Below, one piece after another: positions 6,023 through 10,695 of a DNA stretch of 10,695 nucleotides (position 1 is its first letter; the number at the start of each line of letters is the position of its first letter). The translations under genes were made by a program, and so were the position numbers. The DNA lies in NCBI GenBank assembly GCA_035528275.1, contig DATKYV010000269.1, positions 1-10,695 on the forward strand, written 5' to 3'. A model generated the notes under the pieces. It saw only the letters and a program-made list of their open reading frames with translations, searched no databases and had not been told where the DNA came from. The DNA is from DATKYV01 sp035528275 (GTDB taxonomy: Bacteria; Acidobacteriota; Terriglobia; UBA7540).

Positions 6023-7080
6023 CGTTTCGCCTCGGTCCTGTACGCGCGCCCCTTCCATTGGATTCGCCCGCCGCCGCGATGGACTCGCGCTGAATTCAAC
6101 ATCAGCAGCCCCAGCAGCGCCGCGCCGGGAACCTGGTAGCTGGCGAGACGCGGCTCAAAGCCCAACCGAACCAGGTCCTGGGCATAGCGCCATTGCCGGA
6201 TGACAGCGATGAGAAGAAAGGCCATTGCCCCCAGAACGCTCTCCGCGCTTCCCCCGCCCAGGGCAAACCCGGCGCATAAGGCGAGGAACACGAGAGGCGG
6301 CGCCAAATCCAGTAACCACAGCTCGGCGACGGTGCCGAGCATGCGGGCGAGCCGGCGCTCGTATAGAAGATACAGATTCTTCGTCCAACCGTACCACATG
6401 GCGGCGAAGCTGCGGTACATGCGCGTCACAACCCATTCGGCGCCGGGGAGAAAGATCAACCGTCCCCCGGCCCCTTTCACGCGGCGCGCAAGCTCAACGT
6501 CGTCGAGGATTTCGTCGCGCACCGCCTCGTGACCACCCATCCGTTCGTAAACCTCGCGTCGGATCAGGATATACTGCCCGTTTGCCGCCGCGGCGGCTGA
6601 TTGGGGATCCGAAACGTCCTCGAATCGGTAAAGCCGCGCCAGGCGAGTATAGACGAGTGGGATGACGGATTTCTCCCACCAGGCGACGGTCTTTTGGCCG
6701 GGTGATACGGAGAGCAGGTCGGCCCTTTCGCTCTCCGCGCGAGCCAGCAAGGCAGCGAGGCTTCCCGGCAGGTGTTCGGCATCCGCGTCGGTGAAAAGCA
6801 GCCAATCGCCCCGGGCGAGCCGCGCGCCGGTCGCCAGGGCGTGCGGCTTTCCCACCCAACCTTCCGGCAGCTCTTCAATTCGGACCGTACGGAGCGCAGG
6901 GACCTCGGCTTTCAGCTCCTCAAGGATCGCGCTCGTTCGGTCCTGCGATTGATCGTCAACAACCAGGATTTCCCCAACCCCCTGCTGGGCGGCTACCGAT
7001 CGCACCGCGGTGGCGATGGTCGCTTCCTCGTTCCGAGCCGGAATGATCACTGACACCCGACCTTCGTCAATTCCGGTCAT
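6019..7080 (-). CDS. Family 2 glycosyltransferase with C-terminal membrane segments
   Basis: A 353-aa GT-A fold enzyme. The N-terminal catalytic domain has SVIIPARNEE at 10-19, DD at 42-43, the metal-binding DAD at 98-100, and the likely general-base region ILDDVELARR at 191-200. A W-x-GWTKN segment follows near 229-235. Hydrophobic segments at about 253-275, 281-297 and 316-331 indicate membrane anchoring. The layout resembles the hopanoid-associated HpnB-like and carotenoid-type GT2 enzymes, but the acceptor cannot be read from sequence. ATG 7080 has only a weak, distant GGAG. The stop overlaps the start of PTPS copy 1 (ATGA), so it heads the pterin operon. A possible role is glycosylating a pterin or a lipid. 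Known cyanobacterial pterin glucosyltransferases are, as far as I recall, of another fold, so the pterin role is speculative. Confidence 0.92.
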   Translation of the reverse strand: MTGIDEGRVSVIIPARNEEATIATAVRSVAAQQGVGEILVVDDQSQDRTSAILEELKAEVPALRTVRIEELPEGWVGKPHALATGARLARGDWLLFTDADAEHLPGSLAALLARAESERADLLSVSPGQKTVAWWEKSVIPLVYTRLARLYRFEDVSDPQSAAAAANGQYILIRREVYERMGGHEAVRDEILDDVELARRVKGAGGRLIFLPGAEWVVTRMYRSFAAMWYGWTKNLYLLYERRLARMLGTVAELWLLDLAPPLVFLALCAGFALGGGSAESVLGAMAFLLIAVIRQWRYAQDLVRLGFEPRLASYQVPGAALLGLLMLNSARVHRGGGRIQWKGRAYRTEAKR

Positions 7081-7165
7081 GCGTGTGGGCCGCGCTCCGT
7101 TGAGGCGTGAGCATTCGAGCCCTTCGATCCCTCAGGCGAAGATTCCGCTTGCTGCGTAAATAGCA

Positions 7166-7195
7166 ATTATAATAAACGCGCCAGAGATGAGTAAA
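7166..7195 (-). promoter_or_regulatory. Putative promoter of the glycosyltransferase-pterin operon
   Basis: On the minus strand TTTACT (7195-7190) and TATAAT (7171-7166, full consensus) are 18 nt apart. This would give a leader of roughly 80 nt before the GT start at 7080. The -10 overlaps the opposite-strand -10 of the thioredoxin gene, so the two promoters would exclude each other. Confidence 0.35.
7168..7173 (+). promoter_or_regulatory. Consensus -10 of the TlpA-like gene
   Basis: A perfect TATAAT lies 13 nt before the ATG at 7187. No good -35 is seen 16-18 nt upstream. Transcription about 7 nt downstream of the -10 would leave a leader of only some 7 nt, with no room for a normal ribosome site; none is visible. 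Confidence 0.45.
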
Positions 7196-7717
7196 GCGAA
7201 TGTCGCCAAACTCGTGGTTGTTGGCGTGATCTTGGGCGGCGTAGTTCTTGTGCTGCTCTTCCGGCAGGGTTCCCGCTTCCCCCAGTTGGGCGACTCGGCG
7301 CCGGATTTCACGCTCCCTACCCTGAAGGGCGAAACCCTCCGCCTGAGCGACTATCGGCGGCAAGTGGTGGTGCTGAATCTCTGGGCCACGTGGTGCCCGC
7401 CTTGCGTCGAAGAGACTCCGAGTCTGAAGAAGTTCGCCGACCAGATGGCCGGCCGGGGAGTGGCCGTGGTCAGCATCAGCGTGGATGAGGATGCCAAGGC
7501 GCTGGCAGATTTCGTCTCAAAGTACGATCTGACTTACCCCGTGGCCCGCGACCCTGACCAGGCCGTGACCTCGCGCTACGGCACCTTCAAGTTTCCCGAA
7601 ACTTATATCCTGGATGAGGACGGAAGGATCGCTGATAAATTCATCGGCGCCGTGGATTGGCAGGACCCGCGTCTCAGGGAGTTCGTCCTGAATCTGGCAC
7701 GCGCCCAAGCGCGCTAA
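7187..7717 (+). CDS. TlpA/ResA-type membrane-anchored thiol-disulfide oxidoreductase
   Basis: A 176-aa thioredoxin-fold protein. Residues 7-25 form one hydrophobic segment with no clear cleavage or lipobox motif, so it probably anchors the protein with the catalytic domain outside the cytoplasm. The redox site is WCPPC at 69-73, the cis-Pro region is FPET at 136-139, and APDFTLP (38-44) is the usual start of the AhpC/TSA-Redoxin domain. Relatives reduce disulfides in apocytochrome c or other exported proteins. No cytochrome maturation gene is present here, so the partner is unknown. Start ATG 7187 is the only one, as an in-frame TAA lies at 7157. It is divergent from the pterin operon over a 106-bp spacer and convergent with the ADOP gene. 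Confidence 0.93.
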   Translation: MSKANVAKLVVVGVILGGVVLVLLFRQGSRFPQLGDSAPDFTLPTLKGETLRLSDYRRQVVVLNLWATWCPPCVEETPSLKKFADQMAGRGVAVVSISVDEDAKALADFVSKYDLTYPVARDPDQAVTSRYGTFKFPETYILDEDGRIADKFIGAVDWQDPRLREFVLNLARAQAR

Positions 7718-7738
7718 ACCGTTCGAGCACTCTGCATC

Positions 7739-7756
7739 TAGCCAAGTGGGCTATTT
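7739..7756 (+). terminator. Weak terminator-like hairpin after the TlpA-like gene
   Basis: TAGCC (7739-7743) and GGCTA (7749-7753) form a 5-bp stem with a 5-nt loop, followed by only TTT. It lies 22 nt past the stop codon. The stem is short and the T-run minimal, so the larger octamer hairpin just downstream may matter more. Confidence 0.25.
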
Positions 7757-7880
7757 AGCGATCGGGTGATTGAATGTTCTAGCGATTGAGTGATTCTGTG
7801 ATTGAAGCTCGGAGAATTCTCCCAAATCGCCAGATCGCTAAATCACAAAATCGCTAAATCGCCAAAGCACTCAATCGCGC
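7754..7880. repeat. Inverted octamer array between convergent genes
   Basis: Seven 8-nt units around consensus TNRGYGAT run from 7755 to 7810. The palindrome GGAGAATTCTCC (7811-7822) follows. Then seven units of the opposite sense around AATCGCYA run from 7825 to 7880. The two arms pair: 7782-7803 with 7841-7862 over 19 of 22 positions, the rest mostly able to be G-U. A slipped register two units away pairs 7782-7792 with 7868-7878 perfectly. The array fills the gap between the TlpA-like gene and the ADOP gene, whose stop codon lies at its edge. It could act as a bidirectional transcription or RNA-end structure. Confidence 0.7.
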
Positions 7881-10309
7881 TATTCATAGCGCAACGCCAC
7901 CATGGGATCCACCTTCGTCGCCCGGCGCGCGGGGATGTAGCAGGCGGCGAGGCCCACGGCTATGAGCAGCACGGCGACGGCAGCAAGGGTCAGCGGGTCG
8001 GCGGACTTGAGTCCCCAGATCCGGTTTTGGAGGACCTTCGCAAGCCCGATGCTCGCCGGCACTCCGAGTCCAATCCCCACCAGCAGCCAGCGAAGGCCTG
8101 CTTTGAGCATCATCCGGCGCACGTCGCCGACTTCCGCTCCCAGCGCCATGCGGACGCCGATTTCGCGCGTTCGCCGCGTGACGGAGTAGGAGAGAACGCT
8201 ATAGACGCCGATCAACACCAGCGTCAGGCCCAGCACGGCGAACACGGACATCAAAGTCATCACGAAGCGCGGTTCGGCGAACCAGTTCTCGTCCAGAATG
8301 CTTTCCAGCGGTTGGCCCTCCAGCGGCAGTTCCTTGTCCATGGAGGCGACCTCCCGCCGCAGGGGATTCAACAGGAGCCCCGGCGCAGCCGCCGTGCGGA
8401 CCAGATAGGAAGTCCAGGCGGAAGCTGTCACTGTGTAAGGAATGTACATCGCCGGTTGTGACGGCTCCCCGGGACCATTGTCTTGGATATCGCCGGTGAC
8501 ACCTACGATTTCGAAGGACGGAGACTTGACCGAGTACGGCGGGTTGGCCATCTCCTTCACCGTGATTTGCCGGCCCAGGGGATTCTCGCCCGCGAAGTAC
8601 TTGTTAAAAAACGACCGGTTGATGACGGCGACCATTCGGGCCAGCTTGATATCTTCCTCGGATATGCTCCGCCCCTGGTGCAAAGGGATGCGCATCGTCG
8701 TAAAGAAACCGTCGCTTGTGGTGCGCATTTGTGCGCGCTGGTTTTCCTGGTTGGGTTTGCCCGTAATCTCGATGTCCATGTCCTGGCCTGACCAGACCGG
8801 CGGGGGCACCGCGAGCGCCGCCGAAACGACCCCCGGCATGGCTCGCAGGTGGCTCAGAAGTTCTATGCTGAACAAATTTCTTTGCTCAGCGGTTTTGTAC
8901 CGCGACTCCGGCAACGTGAGCCGCGCAGAAAGGACGTTGTTGGGGTCATAGCCCAACTCGACGTGGCGAATGGCAAAGAAACTCCGTATCAGCAGCCCCG
9001 CTCCGGTCAGCAACACCAGCGAAAGCGTGACCTCGCTGACCACCAGCAGGTTCCGCAGACGGCTGTGACTGCGGCTCTCGCCGGCTCCGCGCCCGCCGGA
9101 CCTCAGATCTGCCTGAAAGTCTCTTCGCATGGCATGCAGCGCGGGCGCCAAACCGAACACTAGGGTGCCGGCGAGCGCCACGCCGACGGTGAACAGCAAC
9201 ACCAGCCCGTTGATGCGAATGACCGCTTCCGTGGGAATCTCCCACCACGGAAGGATGGCCATTACAGCTTTCAACCCTGCCCAAGCGAACAGGCAGCCGA
9301 GGAGAGCCCCGCCCAAGGCCAGCAGCAGGCTCTCTACCATGAATTGGCGCAACAACCGGAGGCGCCCCGCACCCAAGGACGCCCGAATGGCAATCTCCGT
9401 CTCGCGAGCGGTGGCGCGCGCCAGAAGCAGGTTGGCGACGTTGACGCAGGCGATCCCCAACAGCAACCCCACCGCTCCCAACAGAATGTAGAAGATTCGG
9501 TGGGGTGCGCGCCCCACGGCAGCATCGGCGAGCAGCGCCGAGCTGAAATTCACTCCTTTGGGATGGAATTTCGGGTAAAGCTCAGCATAACCCTTGAAGA
9601 GGACCGCCACTTCTGCCGCGGCTTGCTCGATCGAAACCCCGGGTTTCAGATGGCCCACCGTCGAAATCTGTCGTTGCCGGTCTGCGGGCTTGCCGCCGGT
9701 AAAGCTTTCGGGAAGCCACATTTCCGCACCCCCCAAGCTAAACCGCGGCGGCATCACGCCGATCACTGTCGTCGGTTGGCCATTCAAAACCAGCGTTCGC
9801 CCGACGATCTTCGGGTCGCCGCCGAACTTGCCTTGCCAGGCCTTGTGCCTTAAGACGACTACGGGCGGCGCTCCGGGCTCAGCGTCGGCGGGGGTGAACG
9901 TCCGGCCTATCAAGGGCGGCAGGCCGAGCATTTGGAACGTGTTGCCGGTCGTCTTCACCCCGTCGAAAGCCAAAGGCGCATCCAGGCCGGTCAGCACAAC
10001 CTGCTCGTGCCTAAAGCCGATCACTTTGTCAAACACGTGGTTCTGTGTGCGGTAGTCGAGAAATTCCTGCACGGGAAACCATCCCCAGTAGTAGTCCGGG
10101 CCATAGGCCTCATATCTGGCAACGACTACCGCCAGGCGATGGCTGTCTTTGTAGGGGAAGGGGTGGAGCACCGCGCCTTCAATCACGCTGAACATCGCCG
10201 TAGTAGCGCCGATGCCCAGCGCCAGCGTGACCGTGGCCAGAATGGTGAAGCCGGGATTCTTCCCGTACATTCGCAGGCCGTAACGTAGGTCTTGAAGGAA
10301 GGTCTCCAC
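7880..10309 (-). CDS. ADOP-type MacB/FtsX-family ABC transporter permease
   Basis: A permease of 809 aa from GTG 10309, chosen because GGGAGGG lies 8 nt upstream; an upstream start at 10366 adds 19 unrelated residues. The layout is the duplicated one of acidobacterial ADOP proteins: the N-terminal RYGLRMYGKNPGFT motif (9-22), a first membrane segment (21-43), and a MacB-like periplasmic domain (about 45-265). An FtsX core of three segments follows (about 273-297, 325-352, 367-390). The second half has a segment (419-441), another periplasmic domain (450-670) and a last FtsX core (681-708, 737-762, 772-792). It ends IPARRATKVDPMVALRYE, the family signature. Partners in this superfamily use an MacB/LolD-like ATPase to move substrates such as peptides, lipids or lipoproteins; none is in the window, so the substrate is unknown. 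Another ADOP gene lies just upstream in the same direction. Confidence 0.95.
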   Translation of the reverse strand: METFLQDLRYGLRMYGKNPGFTILATVTLALGIGATTAMFSVIEGAVLHPFPYKDSHRLAVVVARYEAYGPDYYWGWFPVQEFLDYRTQNHVFDKVIGFRHEQVVLTGLDAPLAFDGVKTTGNTFQMLGLPPLIGRTFTPADAEPGAPPVVVLRHKAWQGKFGGDPKIVGRTLVLNGQPTTVIGVMPPRFSLGGAEMWLPESFTGGKPADRQRQISTVGHLKPGVSIEQAAAEVAVLFKGYAELYPKFHPKGVNFSSALLADAAVGRAPHRIFYILLGAVGLLLGIACVNVANLLLARATARETEIAIRASLGAGRLRLLRQFMVESLLLALGGALLGCLFAWAGLKAVMAILPWWEIPTEAVIRINGLVLLFTVGVALAGTLVFGLAPALHAMRRDFQADLRSGGRGAGESRSHSRLRNLLVVSEVTLSLVLLTGAGLLIRSFFAIRHVELGYDPNNVLSARLTLPESRYKTAEQRNLFSIELLSHLRAMPGVVSAALAVPPPVWSGQDMDIEITGKPNQENQRAQMRTTSDGFFTTMRIPLHQGRSISEEDIKLARMVAVINRSFFNKYFAGENPLGRQITVKEMANPPYSVKSPSFEIVGVTGDIQDNGPGEPSQPAMYIPYTVTASAWTSYLVRTAAAPGLLLNPLRREVASMDKELPLEGQPLESILDENWFAEPRFVMTLMSVFAVLGLTLVLIGVYSVLSYSVTRRTREIGVRMALGAEVGDVRRMMLKAGLRWLLVGIGLGVPASIGLAKVLQNRIWGLKSADPLTLAAVAVLLIAVGLAACYIPARRATKVDPMVALRYE

Positions 10310-10317
10310 AGAGGTAT

Positions 10318-10324
10318 CCCTCCC
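10318..10324 (-). promoter_or_regulatory. Shine-Dalgarno site fixing the GTG start of the ADOP gene
   Basis: GGGAGGG on the minus strand, 8 nt before the GTG at 10309, is a near-ideal ribosome site. It places the N-terminus at the usual family position, right before the LxDLRYGLRM motif. Confidence 0.7.
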
Positions 10325-10337
10325 GGAATCTGAAGGA

Positions 10338-10366
10338 AATGTACATCCCCTTCCGGCCACGAGCAA
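10338..10366 (-). promoter_or_regulatory. Possible weak promoter of the ADOP gene
   Basis: On the minus strand TTGCTC (10366-10361) and TACATT (10343-10338) are 17 nt apart, matching 3 of 6 and 4 of 6 consensus bases. The gene may equally be transcribed with the upstream ADOP gene. Confidence 0.2.
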
Positions 10367-10452
10367 GCGCTTTCAGGGTGGGGGCTTGGAGAGCTGAAAC
10401 TTGCCCAACTCGGGGCGGACGCGCCGAGGGCGGCGGGGCTGAATGCTGCCCT

Positions 10453-10470
10453 GGAGGCTTCGCCGCCTCC
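10453..10470. repeat. Small GC-rich hairpin between the ADOP genes
   Basis: GGAGGC (10453-10458) and GCCTCC (10465-10470) form a 6-bp stem with a 6-nt loop, about 40 nt past the stop of the upstream ADOP gene. No T-run follows on the minus strand. Confidence 0.4.
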
Positions 10471-10473
10471 GCT

Positions 10474-10501
10474 CACTTGTCACTTATCACTCATGACTCG
10501 C
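10474..10501. repeat. Short heptamer tandem repeat
   Basis: CACTTGT, CACTTAT, CACTCAT and the degenerate GACTCGC follow each other with a 7-nt period. The array ends 7 nt past the stop of the upstream ADOP gene on the minus strand. It recalls the octamer array beyond the other ADOP gene in position and simplicity, though the unit length differs. Confidence 0.5.
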
Positions 10502-10508
10502 CACGGCG

Positions 10509-10695
10509 CTACTCGTATCTCAGCGCCACCATCGGATCCACCTTCGTCGCCCGGCGCGCGGGGATGTAGCTGGCCGCGAGTGCGACGGCGGTTAGGATCA
10601 ATGAGACCGCGATGAACGTCAGCGGGTCGGTCGGCTCCACGGCATAGAGCATGGTTGACAAGAAGCGTGTAAGCGCGAGAGCTCCGGCAATGCCG
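10509..10695 (-). CDS. Second ADOP-type permease, C-terminal fragment (runs off the window)
   Basis: Translation gives 61 residues from the window edge to TAG at 10509-10511: one hydrophobic segment (DPLTFIAVSLILTAVALAAS) and then YIPARRATKVDPMVALRYE, matching the end of the neighbouring complete ADOP protein almost residue for residue. The frame has no stop. The 5' part lies beyond 10695. It is upstream of and codirectional with the complete ADOP gene (199-nt gap), so the two may be co-transcribed. The 3' ends of the two genes share 37 identical bases (7905-7941 and 10534-10570). Confidence 0.92.
   Translation of the reverse strand, partial: GIAGALALTRFLSTMLYAVEPTDPLTFIAVSLILTAVALAASYIPARRATKVDPMVALRYE

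Noticed and set aside
7754..7880. CRISPR array
   Set aside because: The units are 8 nt and contiguous, with no unique spacers, and they invert halfway. No cas gene is present.
8849..9853. Several plus-strand open frames within the ADOP gene
   Set aside because: They are shadows of an 809-aa permease with complete family architecture.

Overview
The window looks like a GC-rich chromosomal segment of an Acidobacteriota member. The main evidence is a tandem pair of MacB/FtsX-type permeases of the kind called ADOP (acidobacterial duplicated orphan permease), with no ATPase beside them. GTG and TTG starts and octamer- or heptamer-periodic intergenic repeats fit this. No species can be named from the sequence alone.

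Layout. (a) 1-2792, minus strand: rpsO (ribosomal protein S15) then pnp (polynucleotide phosphorylase), the usual bacterial rpsO-pnp order, with a structured 293-nt spacer and two strong hairpins after pnp. (b) 2980-3675, plus strand: a protein with two PilZ domains, divergent from rpsO. (c) 3734-7080, minus strand: a tightly packed five-gene run that reads GT2 glycosyltransferase, 6-pyruvoyltetrahydropterin synthase (PTPS) copy 1, PTPS copy 2, folE (GTP cyclohydrolase I), short-chain dehydrogenase. The first junctions overlap as ATGA and TGATG. (d) 7187-7717, plus strand: a membrane-anchored TlpA/ResA-type thioredoxin sharing a divergent AT-rich promoter with the pterin operon. (e) 7754-7880: an inverted array of octamers between convergent genes. 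(f) 7880-10695, minus strand: one complete ADOP permease and the C-terminal end of a second.

The most interesting part is the pterin operon. FolE makes 7,8-dihydroneopterin triphosphate, PTPS converts it to 6-pyruvoyltetrahydropterin, and an SDR could reduce that to a tetrahydrobiopterin-like product. The membrane glycosyltransferase at the head raises the possibility of a glycosylated pterin, which is inference. PTPS copy 1 has an in-frame amber codon at codon 7 and has lost a zinc-binding His (Leu14), but the other 128 codons are open. PTPS copy 2 is open throughout but has Glu where the catalytic His should be (position 80). The two lesions are complementary. In the rat enzyme the Cys and the Asp-His of the catalytic triad come from different subunits, so a mixed oligomer is conceivable. 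Simple decay of one duplicate is the competing explanation.
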